From the NCBI RefSeq assembly GCF_000285495.1, contig NZ_HE610977.1, positions 719,846 through 766,187 on the forward strand: DNA of 46,342 bases, given 5' to 3'. Both the position numbers and the translations under genes were made by a program. Below the pieces are notes generated by a model that saw nothing but the letters and a program-made list of their open reading frames with translations, did no database searches and was not told the DNA's origin. Positions 9,111-17,761 of this stretch are shown one piece after another; the stretch's first letter is position 1, and every line of letters begins with the position of its first letter. The stretch is from Oceanobacillus massiliensis str. N'diop (GTDB lineage: Bacteria > Bacillota > Bacilli > Bacillales > Amphibacillaceae).

Positions 9111-10007
9111 TCAATTTTTTGTTTGCTTTTCGCTAATAAGCTTTTCAATCGCATCAATACGTGGCATGGCACCTTGTGCACCGACACCTGTAACGGATAA
9201 TGCTGCACCTGCGTTTGCAAACATCACGGATTCCTGTAAATTCTTTCCGTCTGCAAGCTGTGCTGCAAGTATTCCATTGAATGTATCTCCTGCACCGGTC
9301 GTATCAACTACTTCCACCTTATATCCAGGCAGAGAGCACGCTTTCCCCTCATGATAAAAACGTACCCCCATTTCACCCTTCGTAACAATGAGCTTTTCTA
9401 TTATCTGCTGTCTATCTGTATCTTTTTGTAATGACGATGCTTCCAGGTCATTAGGTGTTAGGTAGGAAACTCCATCTATAATTTCACTGCTTATTGATTG
9501 AAATGGGGCTGGGTTCAACACAACCGGGACGGAATGCTCATTTGCAATTTTGATGGTATGCATCACCGACTCCATCGGGATTTCAAGCTGCATCAAGACT
9601 ACATCACTTTGTTGAATTATTTGTTTATGCTGATCAATCCAATCTGGGGTAACAACGCTATTGGCACCAGGAGCAACAATAATCCGATTATCATTTTCGG
9701 ATAGAATAATCGAGGCAATTCCAGTAGGTTTTTCGGCATTGAGTAGGACACCGTCTGTGATGATTCCTTCATTCTTCAGATGCGATAGCAGCTCCTTACC
9801 AAAAGTGTCTTCTCCTACAGCTCCAATCATGTTAACCAGTGCACCCGCCCTTGCAGCAGCAACAGCCTGATTTGCCCCTTTCCCTCCAGGATAGGTGGCA
9901 AAACTGTCTCCCAGCACTGTTTCACCCTGTTCCGGCATTTTCCCGGTCTTTATTGTTAAATCCATATTGATACTGCCTACAACACACACCTTTTTCTGCT
10001 CAGACAT
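9111..10007 (-). CDS. rbsK: Ribokinase
   Basis: 298 residues, normal for ribokinase. PfkB-family signatures are intact: the N-terminal GSINMDL, the sugar-site GGKGANQAVAAARAG (about 41-55), and DTTGAGDTFNG with the catalytic Asp near residue 240. It phosphorylates ribose to ribose-5-phosphate in the cytoplasm. Ribose transporter, rbsD and rbsR genes are absent on either side, so it stands alone and ribose must enter elsewhere; deoxyribose or another pentose is possible. AAAGGGGA precedes the ATG. Confidence 0.9.
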   Translation of the reverse strand: MSEQKKVCVVGSINMDLTIKTGKMPEQGETVLGDSFATYPGGKGANQAVAAARAGALVNMIGAVGEDTFGKELLSHLKNEGIITDGVLLNAEKPTGIASIILSENDNRIIVAPGANSVVTPDWIDQHKQIIQQSDVVLMQLEIPMESVMHTIKIANEHSVPVVLNPAPFQSISSEIIDGVSYLTPNDLEASSLQKDTDRQQIIEKLIVTKGEMGVRFYHEGKACSLPGYKVEVVDTTGAGDTFNGILAAQLADGKNLQESVMFANAGAALSVTGVGAQGAMPRIDAIEKLISEKQTKN

Positions 10008-10096
10008 CGGCTATTCCCCTTTATATGTATTTTCTACCTGCTATTTATATTAACAAACTGCACAGCTAGTGGAATACTCGACAAAAATTTTTATGT

Positions 10097-10130
10097 AAAA
10101 AAGAGACTGCTTAAAATAAGTCAGTCTCTT
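10097..10130 (-). terminator. Strong minus-strand terminator
   Basis: A 9-bp stem (AAGAGACTG/CAGTCTCTT) with a further CTTA/TAAG pairing inside, followed on the minus strand by six Ts. It lies upstream of rbsK and downstream of no annotated minus-strand gene, which is why a short RNA is proposed here. Confidence 0.8.
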
Positions 10131-10310
10131 CGTATGCGTTATATAATTGTGGCGCAGGATCGTGTGGTTCACATGCACACGTATTGCCTTATCCTTTCGT
10201 CTTACACAATTCAGCTCATCGCCTGCTAAGTATAGCATGAATTTATGAATGGTACTAGCTGTATTTTTTACCAGCAATCCACATCTTTGATAATCCCCTC
10301 CAATAATCTT
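10097..10310 (-). ncRNA. Candidate structured RNA between the NRDE gene and rbsK
   Basis: I see no convincing gene in this roughly 420-bp gap. The minus strand could form a rod of three nested perfect helices: 10205-10211 with 10145-10151 (7 bp), 10191-10195 with 10156-10160 (5 bp), and 10176-10181 with 10161-10166 (6 bp). It ends in a strong terminator at 10097-10130. A TATTAT that could be a -10 element lies just upstream, near 10310, without a good -35. I do not recognise an Rfam family. A 110-codon reading frame covers it but has no ribosome binding site and an unlikely composition. The 5' boundary is a guess. Confidence 0.4.
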
Positions 10311-10431
10311 TATAATAGGGAAAAGCCGTTTCTTAAAAGTATCACGTTTGCGGCAACGAATATTCGATGCGGACAGTCGCATTTCAGTACCCTTATTTCG
10401 GAAAGTTCTTAATGAGAGGAGCTATTTCATT

Positions 10432-11202
10432 ATGTGTCTAATAAATTTTCAATTGAATGACCACCCAAAATATAAATTAATCATTGCAGCAAATAGGGAT
10501 GAGTTTTATAACCGGCCTACAGCAGCGGCAGCGTTCTGGAATGACTCTCCTGAAATTCTGGCAGGCCGTGATCTACTGCAGATGGGGACTTGGCTTGGAA
10601 TTACAAAAACTGGACGCATTGCAGCTCTCACCAATTATAGGAATCCAGATCTGGAAGAACCCGGTAAATATTCACGCGGTGAGATTATAACCAACTACTT
10701 GATCAGTAATCAATCTCCCGAGGCATACCTCAATGCTTTACGTGCAAAACGAGGTGATTATTCAGGTTTCAACCTTATAGTCGGGAATTCCGAGGCGCTT
10801 TTTTACTACAATAATATGGAGGATAAATTTGACTTGATTCCTAATGGAACGCATGCCTTGAGTAATCATTTCCTGAACACACCATGGCCAAAGGTTGTAA
10901 AAGGGAGAACCATGTTAAGAGAATATAGCAATAGCCATGATACGGTCGAGATTGAGAAATTATTTGAAATTGTGGCCGATGCTGAAGAAGCAGGTGATAA
11001 TGATTTGCCACAAACCGGCATTACATTAGACCTCGAAAGGAAACTCTCTCCACTATTTATTCAAACGCCTGATTATGGCACTCGTACTTCCACCATTTTG
11101 CTAATTGACAAAAACGATCAGGTTACTTTCGTGGAAAGAACCTGGGATAAAGGAATTTTTGATAGGGATCGACACTTTACTTTTCCATTAATTAAAGATT
11201 AA
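10432..11202 (+). CDS. NRDE family protein (TANGO2-like)
   Basis: 256 residues from the ATG at 10432. The protein opens Met-Cys and carries the family's ANRDEFYNRPT motif near residue 20, AGRDLLQMGTWLGI, and ALTNYRNP. An upstream in-frame ATG (10348) would add 28 residues before the conserved Met-Cys start and has no ribosome binding site; GAGGAG lies 10 bases before 10432. NRDE/TANGO2 proteins have been linked to haem handling in eukaryotes, and the Cys2 start suggests an N-terminal-nucleophile-like enzyme. The bacterial role is not established. The next gene codes for haem-containing cytochrome bd, but no operon link is evident. Confidence 0.85.
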   Translation: MCLINFQLNDHPKYKLIIAANRDEFYNRPTAAAAFWNDSPEILAGRDLLQMGTWLGITKTGRIAALTNYRNPDLEEPGKYSRGEIITNYLISNQSPEAYLNALRAKRGDYSGFNLIVGNSEALFYYNNMEDKFDLIPNGTHALSNHFLNTPWPKVVKGRTMLREYSNSHDTVEIEKLFEIVADAEEAGDNDLPQTGITLDLERKLSPLFIQTPDYGTRTSTILLIDKNDQVTFVERTWDKGIFDRDRHFTFPLIKD

Positions 11203-11291
11203 CTCTCCTGCCCTTGGGGTAATTTAATTCTAGGGGAGACTGTTTTGAGATAAATTCATTTTTTATTGGTATCTGGGTAAATACCTGCAGA

Positions 11292-11321
11292 TTACATGAT
11301 AGTACCATATAAGGATACAAT
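11292..11321 (+). promoter_or_regulatory. Possible cydA promoter
   Basis: TTACAT (11292-11297), 18-bp spacer, TACAAT (11316-11321). The leader to the cydA start would be about 137 nt. The inverted repeat ATTACAT/ATGTAAT (11291-11297, 11320-11326) overlaps both promoter elements and could hold a regulator. Weak prediction. Confidence 0.3.
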
Positions 11322-11464
11322 GTAATATATGGGGCTAATGTATGAAGTTATGGAATAGATTCAGAATGGACTTTTCTATCAGCTATTCAGGCAGAAATAT
11401 TATCCTGCTATCCATCATGCATTATGCTCAGTCGTACACTTGGCAGCAGCAAGGAGGAATTGCA

Positions 11465-12805
11465 ATGTTGTTTGATGATCCGGTATATGCCAGCCGTTTA
11501 TTGACCCTTCTGACCCTATCTTTTCATATTATCTACGCCACAATTGGGGTAGGGGTTCCACTGATGATTATGATTGCCCAGTGGATTGGCATCAAAAAGG
11601 ACGATATTCATTATATTTTGATGGCGAGGCGATGGGCAAAAGGCTTCGTCGTGACCGTGGCGGTTGGTGTCGTGACCGGTACGGCCATTGGATTACAGCT
11701 GTCTTTATTATGGCCAAGCTTTATGGAGCTGGCCGGTAATATCATTGCATTGCCCTTATTTATGGAAGTATTCGCTTTTTTCTTTGAAGCGATTTTCCTT
11801 GGAATCTATCTTTACACATGGGATCGATTCGATAACCCAAAAAAACATCTGCTATTATTAATTCCCGTCGCTATCGGCGCGGGGATGTCCGCTTACTTTA
11901 TCACCGTTGTAAATTCTTTCATGAATTCACCAGCTGGATTCGATATTGTTAACGGACAGCTTACAAATGCTAACCCGATTGCAGCGATGTTCACAGCATC
12001 CATGCCAACCAAGGTTTCGCATGTGCTGTCAACAGCCTATATGACAATTGCCTTTATGCTTGCAGCAATTGCAGCCTTTAAATTGATTAGAGGCTACAAC
12101 CATGAATACCATAAAAAAGCGCTGTTCATGACGATGAAAATCGGATTCGTATTCTCCATTGCCACCGCTCTTATTGGTGACCTTTCCGGTAAATACTTAG
12201 CAGCATATCAGCCTGAAAAGCTTGCCGCAGCTGAATGGCATTTTGAAACGGAAGAGGGAGCACCATTGCTGATGTATGGTGTGCTTGATGAAAATCAGGA
12301 GGTCAACTATGCCATACGGGTTCCATTTGCGTTAAGTATTCTTGCACATGGGTATCCTTTCTCAGAGGTTACCGGTCTTAACGAATTCCCTGAGGAGGAA
12401 CAGCCGCCGCTCGTAGTTCATTATTTCTTTGACACGATGGTGACCATTGGCATGTTTATGATTTTCTTATCGCTTGTCTATTGGATAGGCATCAAGCGAA
12501 AATGGCCGTTCATTACAGCGAATTGGTACCGGTGGCTTATCGTTCTTGGCGGCCCTCTTTCCTTCCTGGCCATAGAAGCTGGATGGTGGATGGCTGAAGT
12601 TGGACGCCAGCCTTGGATTTTGAGAGGTATTATGACAATTGATGAAGCTGCCACTACAAGCGATTATGTTGGATTAATGTTTATCCTTTTCGCTGGGCTA
12701 TACCTCGTGTTGGGCATTGGTACAGTGGTAGTCCTTCGCAAAATATTTAAAAATTTCCCTCTGGAGAAGGATCTCGAAAAACTGCAAGGTGGTGAACCGT
12801 CATGA
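11465..12805 (+). CDS. cydA: Cytochrome bd menaquinol oxidase subunit I
   Basis: 446 residues, matching YthA/CydA of Bacillus. It is the haem-bearing subunit of the bd oxidase, taking electrons from menaquinol to oxygen. Haem ligand regions are visible: His21 in LTLSFHIIYATIG, a His in PTKVSHVLSTAYM, and the Met in HYFFDTMVTIGM. The loop is the short Q-loop type. The ATG at 11465 has AAGGAGG seven bases upstream and begins the conserved MLFDDPVYASRLL; the frame stays open 41 codons further upstream, but that part is unlike the family. The stop overlaps cydB by 4 bp (ATGA). Confidence 0.94.
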   Translation: MLFDDPVYASRLLTLLTLSFHIIYATIGVGVPLMIMIAQWIGIKKDDIHYILMARRWAKGFVVTVAVGVVTGTAIGLQLSLLWPSFMELAGNIIALPLFMEVFAFFFEAIFLGIYLYTWDRFDNPKKHLLLLIPVAIGAGMSAYFITVVNSFMNSPAGFDIVNGQLTNANPIAAMFTASMPTKVSHVLSTAYMTIAFMLAAIAAFKLIRGYNHEYHKKALFMTMKIGFVFSIATALIGDLSGKYLAAYQPEKLAAAEWHFETEEGAPLLMYGVLDENQEVNYAIRVPFALSILAHGYPFSEVTGLNEFPEEEQPPLVVHYFFDTMVTIGMFMIFLSLVYWIGIKRKWPFITANWYRWLIVLGGPLSFLAIEAGWWMAEVGRQPWILRGIMTIDEAATTSDYVGLMFILFAGLYLVLGIGTVVVLRKIFKNFPLEKDLEKLQGGEPS

Positions 12806-13827
12806 GTATAGAGATTCTTGGTATTTCAGTACTTTGGTTGTTCCTGTTTGGCTATGTAATTGTCGGTTCCATTGATTATGGTGCAGGATTCTTTAATGCC
12901 TATAGTATCATCCGGGGAAAGCAGCATATATTATCCAAAATCATTCAGCGTTACCTCTCCCCGGTGTGGGAAGTAACCAATGTATTTTTTGTATTCTTTT
13001 TCGTTGGTATTGTTGGATTCTTTCCACAGACGGCCTATTACTTTGGCACAATACTGCTTGTTCCGGGAAGTCTTGCACTCGTATTGCTTGCAGTCAGGGG
13101 CTCCTACTATGCGTTTGAATCCTATGGTGCCAGGGGACATAAAGGATATGCCTTCATGTATGGTGCATCAGGTATTTTAATTCCTGCATCATTATCGATT
13201 GTGCTGACTATTTCAGAGGGCGGCTTTGTTTCTATCGTAAATGGCCATCCCGTACTGGATTATACGGCACTATTTACTAGTCCGTTAACATGGGCAATAG
13301 TTGTTCTTAGCATTGCGGCAGTCCTATATATCTCTGCGGTTTTCCTGACATGGTATGCGTTTAAAACCGGCGATTCGGCTGCCACTGATTTAATGCGTCA
13401 GTATGCAATTGGGTGGTCCTTCCCGCTAATTATCGCTGCAAGCGGCATAATCTTTGAGTTAAGATTCCATAACGAAGAACATTTTTCACGTATGCTCGAT
13501 CTCTGGTGGATGTTCGGATTGTCATTTCTATTATGGGCTGGAACAGTCTGGCTTCTTTTGAAGCGCAAGAATTATGGACTTGCATTTGGATTGCTTGCAG
13601 GCCAATTTGCGTTAGCATTTTTCGCTTACGGTATTTCCCATTATCCTTATTTACTGTATACACAGTTGAATATATATGATGGATTTACGAATATGGCTAT
13701 GGCAATATCACTTGTATTCGTATTTATTCTGGGGATGGCTCTTTTGATTCCTTCCTTATACTTGCTGCTTAAGCTGTTCCTGTTTGACAAGAACTATGTG
13801 CAAGGAAAGACAACTAAAAAGGAGTGA
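12802..13827 (+). CDS. cydB: Cytochrome bd menaquinol oxidase subunit II
   Basis: 341 residues with about eight to nine membrane spans and the typical GSIDYGAGFFNAY and SPVWEVTNVFFVFFFVG blocks of the YthB branch. It pairs with CydA and stabilises the haems. The ATG overlaps the cydA stop (ATGA), so translation is coupled, and a small membrane subunit gene starts five bases after its stop. Confidence 0.93.
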   Translation: MSIEILGISVLWLFLFGYVIVGSIDYGAGFFNAYSIIRGKQHILSKIIQRYLSPVWEVTNVFFVFFFVGIVGFFPQTAYYFGTILLVPGSLALVLLAVRGSYYAFESYGARGHKGYAFMYGASGILIPASLSIVLTISEGGFVSIVNGHPVLDYTALFTSPLTWAIVVLSIAAVLYISAVFLTWYAFKTGDSAATDLMRQYAIGWSFPLIIAASGIIFELRFHNEEHFSRMLDLWWMFGLSFLLWAGTVWLLLKRKNYGLAFGLLAGQFALAFFAYGISHYPYLLYTQLNIYDGFTNMAMAISLVFVFILGMALLIPSLYLLLKLFLFDKNYVQGKTTKKE

Positions 13828-13832
13828 TCCGC

Positions 13833-13940
13833 TTGCTTAACGATTTTCTAATCTTTGTTGCTCCCATTCTGATACTTATCGGGGCCATAGCACTTTCATT
13901 TTGGGTTGCCGATAAGGACGGAACAGGAAATAATTCATAA
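13833..13940 (+). CDS. cydS: Small membrane subunit of cytochrome bd (CydS-like)
   Basis: 35 residues, starting at TTG with AAAAAGGAG eight bases upstream, five bases after the cydB stop. One membrane span (about residues 5-25) with the pattern FLI..AP near the N-terminus and FWV..KD near the C-terminus. This matches what I recall of CydS of the Geobacillus bd oxidase, a single-helix protein that sits beside CydA near a haem. It is shorter than most gene-calling limits and is easily missed. No better ATG start exists. Confidence 0.8.
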   Translation: MLNDFLIFVAPILILIGAIALSFWVADKDGTGNNS

Positions 13941-13946
13941 CATAAA

Positions 13947-13991
13947 AAATGGCAGTCAAAACGGGAAGCCTCTCCCATTTGACTGCCATTA
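13947..13991. terminator. Bidirectional terminator between cydABS and cydDC
   Basis: Long stem (AATGGCAGTCAAA and complement) with A-rich sequence on the left and ATTATTTT on the right, so it can stop both converging transcripts. Confidence 0.8.
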
Positions 13992-14050
13992 TTATTTTCC
14001 ATTCTGCTAATGGGGGTTTGTGTAAAAAGTCTGATTGCATTCTTTTCCCG

Positions 14051-15778
14051 TCATTCTCCCCGAAACACACTCTGTTCGATTTCCTTCATTCGGTAAAAAT
14101 ATCCGCGCTTGTGCATCAGTTCCTCATATGTTCCCGTCTCGATAACCATCCCTCGTTCCATTACAATAATTTGGTCCATCCTTTCCAATCCTGTCAGACG
14201 ATGACTAACAAGGACTAGCGTATCATCCTTCGCTGCTTCAAACAGCTGATTATATAGCTCCCGCTCTGTTATAGCATCAATAGAGGATGTCGGCTCATCC
14301 AGCAGCCATAATGGAGCCTTTTTCAACAGGACACGGGCCATGGCCAGACGTTGTTTTTCACCGCCTGAAAGATTCTCCCCCTTTTCCAGAACCGGAGAGT
14401 CTAGATTGAAATGGTCCAGCTGCACTTTTAGTAGTACTTCTTCCATTTCTCCATCGTGTATACCTTCCTTGGCAAGTGCCAGATTTTCTCTTATTGTCCC
14501 ATAGAAAAAATGATTGGACTGCAGGATAACGTTTGAGTTTTGCCAGATGCATTCCTGTGAAACTCCGGCAATTGATTGCCCACTAAATGAAATATCTCCG
14601 CTTTCAGCAGGATAGAATTTCAGAAGCAGCTGCATAATGGTAGATTTACCAGAACCACTGGGACCAACAATAGCTGTCTTTGATCCTGCGGGTAGTGAGA
14701 AAGATAGATTGGTAACTGTGTCACGTGATCCCCCCGGATAGGAGAAGCTAACTTCGCTCATTCGGATAGATGGTGCAGCTTCCACTTGCAAGGCTTCCAT
14801 GCCAGTCTCTAACGGCACGGCTTGATGCTGTTTACTGACAACAGCAGCAAGCCGTGCTGCAGCCTGGCGACTATCCTGTAGGTGACTGGGATATACAGCC
14901 ATTGCTGTTGTGTTTTCAAATACGGTCAAAGAAATCATCACAAGCATTGCAAGGAAAATCCCATCCAATTGCCCTATCGTCACCAAATATGACCCCGCAG
15001 CAAGTACGATCACAGAAACAAGCAGGGAAGCAAATGTATTGACCGACTCACTAAACAGATTATGGATTCGTTCCTTTTCCTGTTCGTCCATATAATGGTT
15101 TGCTGAATCCGATAGTTCCGCTTCCTTCTTAGATAGCTGCTGATAAATCTTCAATTCGCGGAATCCATATAGAAACTCTGTCACATCTGTAGATAACTTT
15201 CCCCTGCTATCCCGAACCATCCGATCCACTTTCTGCTGTCTTAAACCAAAAAATGCAGGAATGATAAAGGTCGTCAGCAATAAGCCAAGCAATATAATCA
15301 TGGCTGCCTGTATCGAAAAAAAGGCAGTCATAAAGATGGTGACCAGAAACACAAGAACGATAACGATAGGAGGATAAAATACCCGCAGGAAGTAATTTTG
15401 CAATGTTTCGACATCCCCTATGATTCTTGCGAGCAAATCCCCGCTGCGGTACCTTTGAAAAATGGCCGGTGCCAGCGGTTCCAGCCTTTCATAAAAGTTG
15501 ACACGCAAATTACCGAGCATTGTAAAGGTTCCACGATGTGAAAAGTACCTTTCACCGTATCTGCTTAATGCCGAGACAATGCCAAGCAGTTTAACAATCG
15601 CTACCAATACCATTAAGGTATATATTGGCGGGGCCAATGCAGCCTTGGAAATAAGATACCCGCTGGAAGAGAACAGCCCAACTGCAGCTATCCCAGCGAT
15701 AAATCCACAGATTATCGAAAGGATAATATCCTTTTTCTCCTTGAGCAGCACCTTGATAACAGTTCCGAGACCTTTCAT
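14051..15778 (-). CDS. cydC: Thiol reductant ABC exporter subunit CydC
   Basis: 575 residues: an N-terminal six-helix exporter domain (with SSSGYLISKAAL, typical of CydC), then an ATPase domain with Walker A GPSGSGKST (about 370), signature LSGGEKQR (about 470) and Walker B LWLLDEPT. With CydD it forms a heterodimer that exports cysteine or glutathione-type thiols, needed to assemble cytochrome bd. Its ATG overlaps the cydD stop by 4 bp, so the two are coupled. It converges on cydABS, unlike the single cydABCD operon of B. subtilis. Confidence 0.93.
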   Translation of the reverse strand: MKGLGTVIKVLLKEKKDIILSIICGFIAGIAAVGLFSSSGYLISKAALAPPIYTLMVLVAIVKLLGIVSALSRYGERYFSHRGTFTMLGNLRVNFYERLEPLAPAIFQRYRSGDLLARIIGDVETLQNYFLRVFYPPIVIVLVFLVTIFMTAFFSIQAAMIILLGLLLTTFIIPAFFGLRQQKVDRMVRDSRGKLSTDVTEFLYGFRELKIYQQLSKKEAELSDSANHYMDEQEKERIHNLFSESVNTFASLLVSVIVLAAGSYLVTIGQLDGIFLAMLVMISLTVFENTTAMAVYPSHLQDSRQAAARLAAVVSKQHQAVPLETGMEALQVEAAPSIRMSEVSFSYPGGSRDTVTNLSFSLPAGSKTAIVGPSGSGKSTIMQLLLKFYPAESGDISFSGQSIAGVSQECIWQNSNVILQSNHFFYGTIRENLALAKEGIHDGEMEEVLLKVQLDHFNLDSPVLEKGENLSGGEKQRLAMARVLLKKAPLWLLDEPTSSIDAITERELYNQLFEAAKDDTLVLVSHRLTGLERMDQIIVMERGMVIETGTYEELMHKRGYFYRMKEIEQSVFRGE

Positions 15779-17517
15779 TGTGCCATCCCTCCCTGCTGAA
15801 CAGTTATCATATCTCGATACATAACATCAGATTTCAATAGTTCATCATGGGTTCCTGAAGCTATCAATTCTCCCTTGTCCATTAAAAGGATAAGATCGGC
15901 ATTTTTGATGGTATGCAGCCTGTGTGCCACCGTAATCACTGTAGAACTTTCCCCGAGCTCCTGTATCGCTTTTGTAAGGATTTGCTCTGTCTGCAAATCC
16001 AAACCTGTTGTTGGTTCATCAAAAAGGATAATCGAAGGGTGCTTCAGAAAAGACCTGGCAATGGCAATTCGTTGTCTTTCACCACCGGAAAGTCCTCTCC
16101 CCGCTTCACCAATTGGTGTGTCATAAGCATCTTCAAGTGAATTGATTAATTCAGCTATCCCAGCCTTTTGGGAAGCATCTATAATTGCTTCTCTTGTTGC
16201 CTCTTCCGCCGCACCTATTGCAATATTGTCAGCTATGGTACCCGAAAAGAGATATGGATTCTGTGAAATATAGCTAATGTTATCGAACCAATCTTTTTCC
16301 AGAATCTCTTTGCGATTCTTTCCATTAATCCTTATTTCGCCTTCCAATGGGTCGGAAAGGCCAGCTATCATATTAAGCAGGGTTGATTTACCAGACCCGG
16401 TTTTCCCAATGATTGCAACCTGATCATATGGCTGAATCACCGTATGAATGTCTTTTAAAGTAAATGCCCCCGCCCCATAGCTAAAACCAGCATGTATTAT
16501 TTCTAATGTAGGTATTCTTGAATCTGCCGGATTTTCATGGAGACGATTTTCTCCCCACTGAACAGTCTGGCTCATTTCGGATAGCTCTTCTTCCAGCTTT
16601 TTCACTGCCCCCATACTAGTCCTCCCCGTATGGAAAGCACTGCCCAAATCCTTTAATTTCGAATAAAACTCTGGGGCGAGGATCAGCATGAGAAATCCGG
16701 TATAGAAAGTAATATCCTGAAATATAATCATACGCACCGCAACTTCCAGTGCCACTAGACCAACACTCAGCATGGATATGAACTCCAATGCCAATGAATT
16801 AGTGAAGGCTACTTTTAATACATCCATCGTTGCATCTCTAAAGTCGATGCTGCTTTGGCGAATCCTCTCCTTCTGCTCCCTTGAACGACCGAATAATTTT
16901 AGTGTCGGCAATCCCTGCAATGTATCAAGGAATATTCCTGAAAAAGCTGCCAGCCTATCCAGCTGTTTTTCCGATTTATCTTTCGTTTTAAATCCTATGA
17001 CCATCATGAATACCGGAATAAAAGGGGCTGTAATCAAAATAATGACGCCTGTTGTCCAGTGTTCCATAAAAATAATCACCAGCACCATTATTGGTATAAT
17101 GGACGATTGAATAACCTGTGGAATGTAACTGCTGAAATAACTGTCTACCTCATCCACCGTATCCATTATTAAACTGACCTTTTTCCCTGACTGACCCTGT
17201 ACCGATGTTTCCATCGGATTACTCGAAAATCTATTTAAAAGAGATCGTCTAAATGTCGCTTTTGCATGTGAGGACATTTTAATCCCTATTCTTCCATTCA
17301 TAAAGGTGAGAACTGTCCTGGCTAATAAAGCGACCAGCAAACCAACCAGGAAAGGAATAGCTTCTGAAAATCCATAATCTTTTATAAAAATCCGATCTAC
17401 AATCATCACCAATAAATAACCCTGCCCAATTATAGCCAAACCAGATAGTGCCGCTAAAACGATCAGCAAAATCATTTTGCTTTTCTGTTCCAAGACCATT
17501 TGCTTTAATCTGCCCAT
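15775..17517 (-). CDS. cydD: Thiol reductant ABC exporter subunit CydD
   Basis: 580 residues: exporter membrane domain with the CydD hallmark SGIFLDTLQGLPTLKLFGRS (about 190-210), then an ATPase domain with Walker A GKTGSGKST (about 370), LSGGERQR (about 474) and IILFDEPTTGLD. First gene of the minus-strand cydDC pair. GAGGAGG precedes the ATG. A Rex-like inverted repeat lies 29-46 bp upstream of the start, which would tie expression to the NADH/NAD ratio as for cyd genes of B. subtilis. Confidence 0.93.
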   Translation of the reverse strand: MGRLKQMVLEQKSKMILLIVLAALSGLAIIGQGYLLVMIVDRIFIKDYGFSEAIPFLVGLLVALLARTVLTFMNGRIGIKMSSHAKATFRRSLLNRFSSNPMETSVQGQSGKKVSLIMDTVDEVDSYFSSYIPQVIQSSIIPIMVLVIIFMEHWTTGVIILITAPFIPVFMMVIGFKTKDKSEKQLDRLAAFSGIFLDTLQGLPTLKLFGRSREQKERIRQSSIDFRDATMDVLKVAFTNSLALEFISMLSVGLVALEVAVRMIIFQDITFYTGFLMLILAPEFYSKLKDLGSAFHTGRTSMGAVKKLEEELSEMSQTVQWGENRLHENPADSRIPTLEIIHAGFSYGAGAFTLKDIHTVIQPYDQVAIIGKTGSGKSTLLNMIAGLSDPLEGEIRINGKNRKEILEKDWFDNISYISQNPYLFSGTIADNIAIGAAEEATREAIIDASQKAGIAELINSLEDAYDTPIGEAGRGLSGGERQRIAIARSFLKHPSIILFDEPTTGLDLQTEQILTKAIQELGESSTVITVAHRLHTIKNADLILLMDKGELIASGTHDELLKSDVMYRDMITVQQGGMAQ

Positions 17518-17545
17518 CAGTGGCGTTACCTCCTCTTAACAAGGT

Positions 17546-17563
17546 TAGTGAATCCCTTCACAT
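17546..17563. promoter_or_regulatory. Rex-like operator upstream of cydD
   Basis: TAGTGAATCCCTTCACAT matches the Rex consensus TTGTGA-N6-TCACAA at 10 of 12 positions, with a perfect GTGA-N6-TCAC core. Placement directly ahead of cydD supports it, but it is a pattern match only. Confidence 0.4.
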
Positions 17564-17722
17564 AAGTATACATGAATTGAATCATGGAAGTAAATCTATG
17601 CCCCTTGTCTTAACTTTAAGGCAACTATCAGAACATAATAATGGTTTTGGTTTATTTGATGGGAGATAAGAAATGATTAAGATCAATGGTATGCTGCAGC
17701 CATTTCGCCCCAAACGGCATAT

Positions 17723-17747
17723 AAAAACGGGCATAATCTATGCCCGC
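17723..17747 (-). terminator. Terminator of the 131-residue membrane protein gene
   Basis: CGGGCAT/ATGCCCG stem with short loop, followed by TTTTTA on the minus strand. Confidence 0.75.
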
Positions 17748-17761
17748 CTGTTTGGATGATG

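Noticed and set aside
10050-10382. 110-codon minus-strand frame upstream of rbsK
   Set aside because: No ribosome binding site, its 3' part runs through a strong terminator, and the predicted protein resembles nothing. Treated as a candidate RNA region instead.
11203-11245. CTCTCC/GGGGAG pair after the NRDE gene
   Set aside because: Short stem with a large loop and only a weak T run; not convincing as a terminator.
17672-17758. 28-codon plus-strand frame with a GGGAG upstream
   Set aside because: It runs into the terminator of the neighbouring gene and encodes a peptide without features; no support beyond the chance ribosome binding site.
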